DNA from: Hyphomicrobium_A sp963726795
GTDB taxonomy: Bacteria > Pseudomonadota > Alphaproteobacteria > Rhizobiales > Hyphomicrobiaceae
Length of the DNA stretch: 64,000 nucleotides
Direction: 5' to 3'
NCBI GenBank assembly: GCA_963726795.1
Contig: CAVSDD010000003.1
Coordinates: 372,001-436,000 of the forward strand
Part shown: positions 43,471 to 52,801 of the stretch, piece by piece
Layout of the letters: each line of letters begins with the position of its first letter
Numbering within the stretch: the stretch's first letter is position 1
Position numbers and translations under genes: made by a program
Notes under the pieces: model-generated
Databases searched by the model: none
What the model was told of the DNA's origin: nothing
Seen by the model: only the letters and a program-made list of their open reading frames with translations

Positions 43471-44034
43471 ATGTCACTGAAACGTCTCACGATCATTGTC
43501 GCTGCGCTGGCGCTGTTGCCAGCGGCCGCCTCAGCCCAAGTCGGCATCCGGATCGGCGGCGGCGGGATCGGGTTGGGCTTCATCGCTCCCCCGCTTATGG
43601 GTCGCGATCGGCCTGAGCGCGTCGAGCGTCAACGCGCTCCGCAGCGGACCGAGCGCGTGCGGCGCAAGCAAAACGACGATGACGATGTAAAGACAGTGAA
43701 AAAGGCGCCGGCGCAGGAGCCGAAGGAGGCCGAGGCGCCGAAAGTCGCCGACACTCCGAAAGTTACCGAGGCTCAGAACGAGAACTCAACGGTCTCGATC
43801 GCTGTCCCCGGCGCGAATAAGGGCGAGGTGACAACCGCCGCCACCGAGAAGATCAACTCGCCGGTCGACAACGAGAACTCGACCATAACCGGCGCGGCCT
43901 CGAGCACGATCGAGCCCGACCCTGTCAAAGCTCCCGTGACGACGGCCGACACCGCGGCCGACGGGAAGGCTGTCGGCAACTGCCGGCGGTACATCCCGAC
44001 CGCAGGGCAGACCATCACGGTGCCCTGCGACTGA
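43471..44034 (+). CDS. Secreted hypothetical protein
   Basis: 187 aa with a signal peptide (residues 1-22, cleaved after ASA) and a Gly-rich start (IRIGGGGIGLGF). The middle is low in complexity, basic then acidic (KKAPAQEPKEAEAPK), and the rest is Thr/Ser/Ala-rich with two copies of an NENST motif. The last part holds two Cys (CRRYIPTAGQTITVPCD), probably a disulfide. I do not recognise a family. It converges with priA, 14 bases between stops. Confidence 0.65.
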   Translation: MSLKRLTIIVAALALLPAAASAQVGIRIGGGGIGLGFIAPPLMGRDRPERVERQRAPQRTERVRRKQNDDDDVKTVKKAPAQEPKEAEAPKVADTPKVTEAQNENSTVSIAVPGANKGEVTTAATEKINSPVDNENSTITGAASSTIEPDPVKAPVTTADTAADGKAVGNCRRYIPTAGQTITVPCD

Positions 44035-44048
44035 GAGAATCGCCGCAG

Positions 44049-46283
44049 CTACAAGAAGCTGTAGGGGTCGATGTCGACGGTGAGGCGGATGTCGCCCTTG
44101 AGTGGCGGCAGCGCCCCGAGCCAGGCACGCAGATAGGCCTGCACGTCGATCTCGCGCGGCGCTTTCACCAGCAACCGCCAACGATGACGCCCGCGCACGA
44201 CCGCGATCGGCGCCTCTGCCGGCCCTAAAATCTCGATGCGCTCGGCCGGCGGCGCCCGGTGCGCAATGTCGCGCGCGATGCGGTGCGCGGTATCCTTGTC
44301 GCGCGCGGAAACGATCAGCGCCGCCAATCGCCCGTAGGGTGGCAGCAGCCCGCGGCGGCGCACGGAAATCTCTTCCTCGATGAACGCCTCGCGGTCGCCC
44401 GCGACGATTGCCGCCATGACTGGGTGCTCGGGCATATACGTCTGCACGTAGCCGCGGCCCTCGGTCAGCGCGCGCCCGGCGCGGCCCGTCACCTGATGCA
44501 GGAGCTGGAACGTGCGCTCGCCCGCGCGCGGGTCGGCGCCAAGCGCCAGGCCCAAATCGCCGTCGACGATGCCGACGGTTGCCAAGTGGGGGAAGTGGTG
44601 CCCTTTCGCGACCATCTGCGTACCGATGACGATATCGATGCCGCCAGCCTCGATCGTTCGGATGATCTCGCGCATCTCGGTGAGACCGGGAACGAGGTCG
44701 GAGGACAGCAGCGCCAGCTTGGCGTCGGGGAAGCGCTCCTGCACTTCCTCGGCAACGCGCTCGACGCCCGGGCCACAGGCCACGAGCGATCCGGGCTCGG
44801 CGCACTTGGGGCACTTCTCGGGCAAGGGAATCGAGAAGCCGCAGTGATGGCAATGGAGCCGCCCGCGGAAGCGGTGCTCGACCAGCCACGCGGTGCACTG
44901 CGGACAGTCGATGCGATGCCCGCAGGAGCGGCACAGCGTCAACGGCGCATAGCCGCGCCGGTTGAGGAAAAGCAGCGATTGCTGGCCATCCTGCAGGGTT
45001 TTTTCAACAGCGGCGACCAGCGGCGGCGACAGCCATTTGCCCTTGTCGGGCGGGGTGCGGCGCAGATCGATGGCGGTGATCTCGGGAAGCGATGCGCCGG
45101 AAAAGCGCGCCGGCAGCACCACGTGGCGATAGCGCCCGGTGCGTGCGTTGACGTGGCTCTCGATTGCGGGCGTCGCCGAGGCGAGCACGACGGGGAAGCC
45201 GCCGAGGCTTGCGCGCACCACGGCCATGTCGCGCGCCTGATAGTGCACGCGGTCGTCCTGCTTGTAGCCGGTGTCGTGCTCCTCATCGACGACGATGAGC
45301 CCGAGCTCCTTGAACGGCAGGAACAGCCCTGAGCGCGCGCCGACGACGACGCGGGCGTCTCCGGTCGCGACCGCGCGCCACACACGTCCGCGCTCGGGCC
45401 CTGACAGTGCGGAATGCCATTCGACGGGAGCACAACCGAAGCGCTGCTCGAAGCGGCGCATGAACTGGTCGGTGAGCGCAATCTCCGGCAGCATGATCAG
45501 CGCCTGGCGTCCGCGCTGCAGGGTTGCCGCGACCGCCTCGAAATACACTTCCGTCTTGCCCGAGCCGGTGACGCCGTCGAGCAGCGTCACGGAGAAGGCC
45601 TCCCCATCGACCGCCGAGCGCAAGGCATGTACGGCGCGATCCTGCTCGATCGTGAACTCGGTGACGTGGTAGGCGGCATCCGGGCGCGGACAGCGCTTCT
45701 CGGGGATGGCGACCTCGACGAGACTACCGGACGCCACCAGCCCGTCGATGACACCGGTCGAGCAATCGGCCGCCGCTGCGAGTGCGGACTTGGCGCGGAT
45801 GGCGCCGTCGGCGGCGATCGCCAAGGCGCGCTCGCGTGCCGGAGTCATGCGGGGCGGGGGTGCCGCGCCGGCGACCAGCGTCACGCCGAAGCGCGGCTTC
45901 ACCGGCTCGAAGGCCACGCGCGCGCTCATCATCATGCGCACAACCATGCCGAGCGGGGTCAGCGTGTAACGCGCGATCCACTCGGCGAACCTGAGCGAGA
46001 GGGGAGGCAGCGGAGGAACGTCGAGGCGCGCGGCGATTGTTTTCAGCTTCTCGCGCGCGATCGGTTTTCCCGGCTCGCCGGCGGGCGCATCCCAGACGAC
46101 TCCGATGCGCGCCTGCGACCCGAAGGGCACCAGCACGAAGCAACCCGGCTCCAGCACAAGCCCCTCAGGCACCAGGTAGTCGTAGGTCTTGTCGAGGGCG
46201 ACCGTAAGCAGGATGGGCGTCGACGCCGCAAGATGAGCCTGCGGCGCCGGCTCATCGAGCAGGCTATCCAATTGAAATGCCAT
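44049..46283 (-). CDS. priA: Primosomal replication protein N' (PriA helicase)
   Basis: 744 aa from ATG 46283. 3'-5' helicase that restarts stalled forks. N-terminal DNA-binding domain, helicase core with GVTGSGKTEVYFE (Walker A) and VDEEHD (DEAH-like), and the eight-Cys zinc insertion (CRSCGHRIDCPQC, then CHHCGF and CPKCAEPGSL). In Hyphomicrobiales priA is usually next to atpH; here three small plus-strand genes separate them. Confidence 0.96.
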   Translation of the reverse strand: MAFQLDSLLDEPAPQAHLAASTPILLTVALDKTYDYLVPEGLVLEPGCFVLVPFGSQARIGVVWDAPAGEPGKPIAREKLKTIAARLDVPPLPPLSLRFAEWIARYTLTPLGMVVRMMMSARVAFEPVKPRFGVTLVAGAAPPPRMTPARERALAIAADGAIRAKSALAAAADCSTGVIDGLVASGSLVEVAIPEKRCPRPDAAYHVTEFTIEQDRAVHALRSAVDGEAFSVTLLDGVTGSGKTEVYFEAVAATLQRGRQALIMLPEIALTDQFMRRFEQRFGCAPVEWHSALSGPERGRVWRAVATGDARVVVGARSGLFLPFKELGLIVVDEEHDTGYKQDDRVHYQARDMAVVRASLGGFPVVLASATPAIESHVNARTGRYRHVVLPARFSGASLPEITAIDLRRTPPDKGKWLSPPLVAAVEKTLQDGQQSLLFLNRRGYAPLTLCRSCGHRIDCPQCTAWLVEHRFRGRLHCHHCGFSIPLPEKCPKCAEPGSLVACGPGVERVAEEVQERFPDAKLALLSSDLVPGLTEMREIIRTIEAGGIDIVIGTQMVAKGHHFPHLATVGIVDGDLGLALGADPRAGERTFQLLHQVTGRAGRALTEGRGYVQTYMPEHPVMAAIVAGDREAFIEEEISVRRRGLLPPYGRLAALIVSARDKDTAHRIARDIAHRAPPAERIEILGPAEAPIAVVRGRHRWRLLVKAPREIDVQAYLRAWLGALPPLKGDIRLTVDIDPYSFL

Positions 46284-46528
46284 GTACCCCGCCGCGACTA
46301 AACGAATCGGCGGCACTAGCCTAACGCCGCCCTGCGGCGTGTCGAAGGCGGCCACCTTTTTTCAGGACTTATATGGGAGCAGGAGCGTGCCGATATTGCT
46401 TGCCGATACTAGTGTCATGATCGAGAAATTCGCGCCCCTGCTCTCGGCACGGCGCTTGGGATTAACCGGGAACGAGCAGCTGCCCGCTAGGGTTGGCGCT
46501 CGTAGGACCCCAGCAGAAGCGTCGCCTC

Positions 46529-47503
46529 ATGGAATATAAGGACTATTACAAGATCTTGGGCGTCGAGCGCGGCGCCTCGCCGGACGACATCAAGCGCGCC
46601 TACCGCAAGCTCGCGCGCACCTTCCATCCCGACGTCAACAAGGATGCGGGCGCGGAAGCGAAGTTCAAGGACGCTGGCGAGGCCTACGAGGTCCTCAAAG
46701 ATCCCGAGAAACGCAAGGCCTACGACGAGCTCGGCGCCAACTGGCAGCAGGGACAGAATTTTCGTCCCCCGCCCGGCGCCGGCGCCAACGCGGGCTTTGA
46801 ATTTTCGAGCCGCGGCTTTGAGGGCGCCGACGCGGGCCAGTTCAGCGACTTCTTCGAGCAGATGTTTGGCGGCGTGCGCGGGCGTGGCGGTGGCGGCGCG
46901 GGTGCGGGCTTTCGCGCGCAGCGCGAGTTCAACGCGCAAGGCCAGGACCATCACGCCAAGATCGAGATCCCGCTCAAGGACGCCTATGTGGGAGCAAAGC
47001 GCGACATCACGCTGCGTATGCCCGAGCAGGACGGCGAGGGCCACGTGACGGTCAAGAACCGCACGCTCAACGTCAAGATCCCCAAGGGCGTGCGCGAAGG
47101 CCAGAACATCCGGCTCGCGGGCCAAGGCGCGCCCGGCATAGGCAAGGGGCCGCCTGGCGACCTCTACCTCGAGGTGAGCTATACGCCCGACGCCAAATTC
47201 CGCGCCGAGGGCAAGGACATCTACATCGACGTGCCGATCGCACCCTGGGAAGGCGCGCTCGGCGCCTCGGTGAAAGTTCCGATGCCCGACGGCAGCGCCG
47301 TCATGCTCAAGATCCCGCCGGGCTCGACCAAGGAGCGCACCATGCGCCTTAAAGGCCGCGGCATTCCCGGCATGCCCAATGGCGATCTGCTCGCCGCATT
47401 GAAGATCGTGCTGCCGCCCGCCACCACGGACAAGGCCAAGGAGCTCTATCAGGAGATGGAGCGCGAGATGCCGTTCAATCCGCGCGCCGACCTCGGAGTC
47501 TAA
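46529..47503 (+). CDS. cbpA: CbpA-type DnaJ co-chaperone
   Basis: 324 aa. J-domain at residues 4-70 with HPD in ARTFHPDVNK, a Gly/Phe-rich linker (about 75-150) and two C-terminal substrate-binding domains (DNAJ_C). No zinc-finger domain, as in CbpA rather than DnaJ. ATG 46529 gives the usual short N-terminus. Followed after three bases by cbpM, which inhibits CbpA in other bacteria. Confidence 0.92.
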   Translation: MEYKDYYKILGVERGASPDDIKRAYRKLARTFHPDVNKDAGAEAKFKDAGEAYEVLKDPEKRKAYDELGANWQQGQNFRPPPGAGANAGFEFSSRGFEGADAGQFSDFFEQMFGGVRGRGGGGAGAGFRAQREFNAQGQDHHAKIEIPLKDAYVGAKRDITLRMPEQDGEGHVTVKNRTLNVKIPKGVREGQNIRLAGQGAPGIGKGPPGDLYLEVSYTPDAKFRAEGKDIYIDVPIAPWEGALGASVKVPMPDGSAVMLKIPPGSTKERTMRLKGRGIPGMPNGDLLAALKIVLPPATTDKAKELYQEMEREMPFNPRADLGV

Positions 47504-47506
47504 ACG

Positions 47507-47845
47507 ATGCCAAGCAAAACCCCGCACACCCACGACTCCCAGCTGATCGACGAGGCTCACGAGATCACGCTCGCCGAGCTGACGCGCACCTGCCGCGTTG
47601 AGTCCGAGTGGGTGATGGAGCTGATCGAGGAGGGCGTTCTCGAACCCTTGCAGCCAGGCGGCCCGCAGTGGCGCTTCTCGGCAACCTCGATCGTTCGCAT
47701 TCACAAGGCCCGCCGCCTGCAGAACGACCTGGGCGTCAACCTCGCCGGCATCGCGCTGGCGCTGCAGCTCTTAGACCGCATCGACACGCTCGAAGCGCGA
47801 CTCGGGCGCGTCGTGAGGCTCGGGCCCGTCGAGGACGCGGACTAG
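47507..47845 (+). CDS. cbpM: Chaperone modulator CbpM
   Basis: 112 aa MerR-like helical protein. In E. coli CbpM binds the CbpA J-domain and blocks its action on DnaK. The segments ITLAELTRTCRVESEWVMEL and RIHKARRLQNDLGVNLAGI show the winged-helix-like fold. The three-base spacing to cbpA confirms the pairing. Confidence 0.9.
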   Translation: MPSKTPHTHDSQLIDEAHEITLAELTRTCRVESEWVMELIEEGVLEPLQPGGPQWRFSATSIVRIHKARRLQNDLGVNLAGIALALQLLDRIDTLEARLGRVVRLGPVEDAD

Positions 47846-47853
47846 CCTCGCTA

Positions 47854-47886
47854 CGCTGCCGGCCCTTCTACTGGGAACCGGCAGCG
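47854..47886. terminator. Hairpin between convergent cbpM and slipin genes
   Basis: 9-bp stem cgctgccgg (47854-47862) / ccggcagcg (47878-47886) with a 15-base loop, between two stop codons that face each other. No clear T-run on either side, so only moderate support as a bidirectional terminator. Confidence 0.45.
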
Positions 47887-47917
47887 CGGGAGATGGCGCG
47901 TCAAGGCACTGCAATCC

Positions 47918-48670
47918 CTACGATTTGAACATCGAGATGAGATCCATCGGCAGCGGGAACACGATCGTCGAGGTGCGATTCCCCGCAATGTCGTGCAGCG
48001 CCCCGAAGTAGCGCAGCAGCATGGCGTTGGGCTGCTCGGCCAGGATCTTGCCGGCTTCGATCAGCTTCTGCGCCGCCTGCTGCTCGCCTTCCGCGTTGAT
48101 GATCTTGGCGCGGCGGAAACGCTCGGCCTCCGCTTGGCGGGCGATCGCCGTCACCATGCTCGGCGCAATGTCGACGTCCTTGATCTCGACGTTGGCGACC
48201 TTGATGCCCCACGAATCCGTGTGCTGGTCGAGGATCGTCTGAATGTCGGCGTTGAGCTTATCGCGCTCGGCCAAAATCTCGTCGAGCTCGTGCTTGCCCA
48301 GCACCGAGCGCAGCGTCGTCTGCGCGAGCTGGCTCGTCGCCATCATATAGTCCTGGATGTTGATGGTTGCGCGCTCGGGATCGACGACGCGGAAGAAGAA
48401 CACCGCGCTCACCTTCGCCGACACGTTGTCACGCGATATGACGTCCTGCGGCGGCACATTCTCGACCTTCAGGCGCAGATCGACGCGCACGACCTGCTGC
48501 ACGATGGGGATGACGAACGTCAGTCCAGGGCCAATCGTCTTGGTGAAACGCCCCAGCGTGAACACAACTCCGCGCTCGTACTCGCGGAAAATCCAGACCG
48601 CTCGTGACAGGATATAGAGAGCAAAAAACCCGACGACGATCAGGAATGCAAAGTTGACATCTAACGGCAT
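47918..48670 (-). CDS. Slipin (stomatin/SPFH family)
   Basis: 250 aa: N-terminal membrane hairpin (FAFLIVVGFFALYILSRAVW) and SPFH domain from residue 30 (REYERGVVFTLGRF, VPPQDVISRDNVSAKVSAV, abridged). Slipins form oligomers on the membrane and act with NfeD proteins in membrane microdomain quality control. Follows the nfeD gene by 40 bases on the same strand. Confidence 0.93.
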   Translation of the reverse strand: MPLDVNFAFLIVVGFFALYILSRAVWIFREYERGVVFTLGRFTKTIGPGLTFVIPIVQQVVRVDLRLKVENVPPQDVISRDNVSAKVSAVFFFRVVDPERATINIQDYMMATSQLAQTTLRSVLGKHELDEILAERDKLNADIQTILDQHTDSWGIKVANVEIKDVDIAPSMVTAIARQAEAERFRRAKIINAEGEQQAAQKLIEAGKILAEQPNAMLLRYFGALHDIAGNRTSTIVFPLPMDLISMFKS

Positions 48671-48710
48671 GGTAGTCTGGCTCCTTGGTGCGATGCCGGC
48701 GGTAACTCGT

Positions 48711-50156
48711 CTAAGCGCCGCCTGAAACGATGAGCGTCAGGCCGTCGAGCCGCAGGATGCGGACCGACTGGCCCTTGTCGAGCTTGTCCTGCGAGCGCGC
48801 CGCCCAGCGCTCACCGTGAACGAACACGTGACCGCTCGCGCCTGACCAATCCACAACGGTCGCGATGCGCCCGACGAGCGTCATCTGACCGGTGGACACC
48901 GGCCGGCGCATGGCGCGCCACACGTAGCCGAGCAGCAGCGTGAGCATGAGCGCGCTTGTCAGCGCCATCGCCGAGATCACCGTCCACGACAGCTTGAAGC
49001 CCGGGACATCGGTGTCGAACAGGAAGACCGCTCCGAGCACGAAGGCGATGAGACCTCCGATCGCCAAGGCGCCGAATGTGGGCGTGAACACCTCGCCGAT
49101 CATGCAGACGATGCCGATCAAAAGCAGCGCCAGGCCCGCGTAATTGAAGGGAAGCTGGTTCAGGGCGTACAGCGCCAGCACGAGGCAGATCGCGCCGATC
49201 ACGCCCGGCGCGAAGGTTCCCGGCGTGAAGAACTCGAAGATGATCCCGTAGACGCCGATCATCATGAGGATCAGCGCGATGTTGGGATCGGTGATCACGC
49301 TCAACAGTTGCGTGAGCGTGTCCGGCGACATCGTGCGGACGGTCAGGCCCTTGGTTGCGAGCGTCTGCTCGTCCTTCCCGATCTTCACCTTGCGCCCGTC
49401 GATTGCTGTCAGCAGCTCCGGCACGCTATCGGCGATGAGATCGACGACGCCGAGCTTGAGCGCTTCGCTGGCGGAGATGCTGGAAGCCTGGCGCACGGCT
49501 TCCTCGGCCCACTTGACGTTGCGCCCGCGCAATTCCGCCAGGCTGCGGATGAAGGCCACCATGTCGTTGACGGCCTTCGTCTTGGCTGCATCTGCAGGAG
49601 CAGCATCGCTTTTGCCTGGGTCCTTCTTGCCGGGCAGATTCGTCGGCGCGCCGCCGAGCTCGATCGGCGTCGCAGCGCCGACATTGGTGCCAGGCGCCAT
49701 GGCGGCGACGTTGGTCGCATACAGGATGTAGGTGCCGGCACTTGCCGCACGCGCGCCTGATGGGGCCACGTAGCCGACGACCGGCACACGCGAGGCGATG
49801 ATGCCGGCGATCATCTCGCGCATGCTGGAGACGAGGCCGCCCGGTGTATCGATACGCAAAATGATGAGCGCGATCCGTTGGTCGCGCTGTGCTTCCTGCA
49901 GCGCCTGCGTGAGGTGGCGCAGGCTCGCCGGTCCGATAGCGCCGTCGATGTCGACCAGCAGCGCCTCGGTGCCGGCTGGCGCGTTGGACGCAATGGTGCC
50001 GACGGGGTTGGCGGTGACATCGCGCACCGGGTTGGCGGGCGGGGTCTGGCTATGCGCCGCCGCGGCTGCAAGCCCGGTCGCCGCGAGCGCAACGAATACG
50101 AGGCGTCGAAACCTGGTGGCCGTGTCAGAAAACAGGGTGGTGAGCGATCGTCTCAT
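48711..50156 (-). CDS. NfeD-family protein with ClpP-class serine protease domain
   Basis: 481 aa long-form NfeD (NfeD1b type). Signal peptide (1-36), ClpP/SppA-like protease domain (about 50-250) with IDTPGGLVSSM and the nucleophile region APSGARAASAGTYI, then four to five TM helices (about 285-410) and a C-terminal OB-fold NfeD domain (LVGRIATVVDWSGASGHVFV, about 420-440). Its partner is the slipin encoded directly downstream; in archaeal pairs NfeD cleaves the slipin tail. Confidence 0.92.
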   Translation of the reverse strand: MRRSLTTLFSDTATRFRRLVFVALAATGLAAAAAHSQTPPANPVRDVTANPVGTIASNAPAGTEALLVDIDGAIGPASLRHLTQALQEAQRDQRIALIILRIDTPGGLVSSMREMIAGIIASRVPVVGYVAPSGARAASAGTYILYATNVAAMAPGTNVGAATPIELGGAPTNLPGKKDPGKSDAAPADAAKTKAVNDMVAFIRSLAELRGRNVKWAEEAVRQASSISASEALKLGVVDLIADSVPELLTAIDGRKVKIGKDEQTLATKGLTVRTMSPDTLTQLLSVITDPNIALILMMIGVYGIIFEFFTPGTFAPGVIGAICLVLALYALNQLPFNYAGLALLLIGIVCMIGEVFTPTFGALAIGGLIAFVLGAVFLFDTDVPGFKLSWTVISAMALTSALMLTLLLGYVWRAMRRPVSTGQMTLVGRIATVVDWSGASGHVFVHGERWAARSQDKLDKGQSVRILRLDGLTLIVSGGA

Positions 50157-50277
50157 GGCGCGACCTGAGAACAGTTGTACCGGCTTTTGTATTCCGGCGG
50201 TCTGCCTACTTTAACATTCCGGTAACCATATGGGCGTTGAGCTTGCGAAGCGTCAGAGCTGAAAAAAGAAAAGAATT

Positions 50278-51227
50278 ATGGCCGAAGCCCACTTTTCAGC
50301 CCTTGAACTCCCGCTGGGCGCCGATCTCCAGTCGGCCGTTGGCGATTGGCTGTTTCACCTCCGCCATGAGCGCGGCCTCGCTGCCAAGACGCTGGAAGCT
50401 TACGAGCGCGACGTGCGCCAGTTTTTGGGCTTCCTCGCGAGCCACCTCGGCCACCAGCCGTGCCTGGCCGATCTCGAACGCTGGAGCCAAAGGCGTTCCG
50501 CGGCTTTCTGGCCGCGCGCCGCCGCACCGGCGCGGTGAGCCGCTCGCTGGCGCGCACGCTGTCGGCGCTGCGGCATTTCTTTCGCTGGCTCGAGGCGCAG
50601 GAATTGGTCACGAGCCGGGCGGTGCTGCAGATCACGAGCCCGAAGCTGCCGCACTCGGTGCCCAAGCCGCTGACCGTCGAGAAGGCTGCGATCGTGGTCG
50701 ACGCCGGCGCGGGCGCGGAGCTCGACTGGATCTTGGCGCGCGATGCCGCGGTGCTGCTGCTGCTCTACGGCGCGGGCTTGCGCATTGCCGAGGCGTTGGG
50801 GCTCAGCGCCAAGGATGCCCCCGTCGGCGACCGCGACGTGCTGCGCATCAAGGGCAAGGGCGGCAAGGAACGCCTCGTGCCGGTGCTGCCGGCGGTGCGC
50901 GCAGGCGTGGAGCGCTACCTGTCGCTTTGTCCGTTTCCGCTTATGCCTGACGAAGCGCTGTTCCGCGGCGCCAAGGGCGGCCCGCTGTCACCGCGCATCA
51001 TCCAGCTGGCGATGGAGCGCCTGCGCGACCAATTGGGCCTACCCGCAACCGCGACGCCGCATGCGCTGCGCCACTCGTTTGCGACGCATCTTTTGTCGGC
51101 GGGGGCCGACTTGCGGCAGATCCAGGAGCTGTTGGGCCACGCGTCGCTCTCCACCACGCAGGCCTATACCGAGGTCGACCGCGAGCGGCTGCTGGCCGTC
51201 TACGACGCCGCCCACCCGCGCAGCTAG
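50278..51227 (+). pseudogene. xerC: Tyrosine recombinase XerC, 1-base frameshift
   Basis: XerC resolves chromosome dimers at dif with XerD. The SAM-like N-terminal domain reads from ATG 50278 (DWLFHLRHERGLAAKTLEAY) to CLADLE at 50476; the rest (LEPKAFRGFLAARRRTGAVS and the whole catalytic domain) is in the frame one base earlier. Adding one A at GAA-ACG-CTG (about 50477) gives a 316-aa protein. Catalytic residues are all there: Arg in GAGLRIAEAL, Lys in KGKGGKER, HALRHSFATH, GHASLS and Tyr in TQAYTEVD. A dif recombinase is rarely lost, so sequence error in an A run is the likely cause. Confidence 0.85.
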
Positions 51228-51272
51228 CATACTCGAATCCCTCACACCGAGCGTGACCGGAGAGTTGCGTAG

Positions 51273-51342
51273 ATCCCGGCCTCCGCCGGGATGACGTTGA
51301 GAACGGGACTCGAATTGACGTCACCCCGACGAAGGTCGGGGT
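51273..51342. repeat. Pair of short palindromes (REP-like)
   Basis: Two hairpins of equal geometry, each an 8-bp stem with a 4-base loop: atcccggc-ctcc-gccgggat (51273-51292) and accccgac-gaag-gtcggggt (51323-51342). They lie between the convergent xerC and lpdA genes. Paired palindromes of this sort are typical interspersed extragenic repeats in alphaproteobacteria and may double as terminators. Confidence 0.65.
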
Positions 51343-51387
51343 CTACGCCAGTCTCAACAGTCAATCGTTGAGAGAGAAAGCGCCGGC

Positions 51388-52788
51388 TCACATGTGGATG
51401 GCGCGCTTGTCGACCGCGAGTGCCGCTTCCTTCACCGCCTCGGTGAGCGTGGGGTGCGCGTGGGTCGTGCGCGCAAGGTCCTCGGCCGACCCGCCGAATT
51501 CCATCAGCACGGCCGCTTCCGCGATCATTTCGCTCGCCTGCGCAGCGATGATGTGGACGCCCAGCACGCGGTCGGTCGCCTCGTCGGCCAGCACCTTGAC
51601 GAAGCCGTCGGTCTGCTTGTTGGCCTTGGCGCGGCCGTTGGCGGTGAAGGGGAACTTGCCCGCGCGATAGGCGATGCCGGCGGCTTTGAGCTCTTCCTCC
51701 GACTTGCCGACGCTCGCGACCTCGGGGAACGTGTAGATCACGTTGGGGATCACGTCGTAGTTCACGTGGCCCGCCTGGCCGGCGAGGATTTCGGCGACCG
51801 CGATGCCCTCGTCCTCCGCCTTGTGCGCCAACATCGGCCCGGCGATGACGTCGCCGATGGCGTAGACGCCGGCGACATTGGTGCGGAAATGCGTATCGAC
51901 GACGATGCGGCCGCGGTTGTCCTGCGCGACGCCCGCTTCCGCGAGGCCGAGCCCGGCTGTGTGGGGCACGCGCCCGATTGCAACCAGCACGACATCGGCG
52001 GTGAGCGTCTCGGGCGTGCCGCCGCTTGCGGGCTCGATCGTGACCTTCTGCGCCCCGCCCGAGCGCTCGACCCCGGTCACCTTGTGCGCCAGCTTGAACG
52101 CCATGCCCTGCTTGGTGAGGATCTTCTGCATCTGGCGCGCGACCTCGCCGTCGAGCCCCGGGAGGATGCGGTCGAGAAACTCGACGACGACCACCTCGGA
52201 GCCGAGCCGGCGCCAGACCGAGCCGAGCTCCAGCCCGATCACGCCCGCGCCCACGACCAGCAATTTTTTCGGCACCTTCGCCAGGCTCAAAGCCCCGGTC
52301 GAGGAGACGACCGCCTTCTCGTCGATATCGATGCCCGGCAGCTTCGCAACGTCTGATCCCGTCGCGATGACGATGGCCTTGGTCGCGAGCGACTGCTTTT
52401 CGCCGTTGATGAACGAGACCTCGACCTCGCCCGCGCCGGCGATGCGCCCGGTGCCGTGGAAGTGGTCGATCTTGTTCTTGCGCAGGAGAAACGCCACGCC
52501 GTCAACGTTGCCCTTCACGCCCTCGTCCTTGAACGACATCATCTTCGCGAGATCGAGCTTGGGTTTCACCTCGATCCCCATGTCGGCCAGATGATGCTGC
52601 GCCTCTTCAAAGGCCTCGGACGCATGCAGCAGCGCCTTGGAGGGAATGCAGCCGACGTTGAGGCACGTGCCCCCGTGCGTCGAGCGCTTCTCAACAACCG
52701 CGACCTTCATGCCGAGCTGGGCCGCACGTATGGCGCAGACGTATCCGCCGGGGCCGGTGCCGATGACGACGAGGTCGTAGTCGCTCAA
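51388..52788 (-). CDS. lpdA: Dihydrolipoamide dehydrogenase (E3)
   Basis: 466 aa FAD enzyme that reoxidises lipoamide in the 2-oxoglutarate complex, using NAD. FAD motif GTGPGGYVCAIRAAQLG, redox disulfide in GGTCLNVGCIPSKAL, NAD motif VVGAGVIGLELGSVW and the C-terminal His-Glu pair in HAHPTLTEAV are all intact. Last gene of the TCA operon. Confidence 0.97.
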   Translation of the reverse strand: MSDYDLVVIGTGPGGYVCAIRAAQLGMKVAVVEKRSTHGGTCLNVGCIPSKALLHASEAFEEAQHHLADMGIEVKPKLDLAKMMSFKDEGVKGNVDGVAFLLRKNKIDHFHGTGRIAGAGEVEVSFINGEKQSLATKAIVIATGSDVAKLPGIDIDEKAVVSSTGALSLAKVPKKLLVVGAGVIGLELGSVWRRLGSEVVVVEFLDRILPGLDGEVARQMQKILTKQGMAFKLAHKVTGVERSGGAQKVTIEPASGGTPETLTADVVLVAIGRVPHTAGLGLAEAGVAQDNRGRIVVDTHFRTNVAGVYAIGDVIAGPMLAHKAEDEGIAVAEILAGQAGHVNYDVIPNVIYTFPEVASVGKSEEELKAAGIAYRAGKFPFTANGRAKANKQTDGFVKVLADEATDRVLGVHIIAAQASEMIAEAAVLMEFGGSAEDLARTTHAHPTLTEAVKEAALAVDKRAIHM

Positions 52789-52801
52789 GCTTCAGTCTCC
52801 A

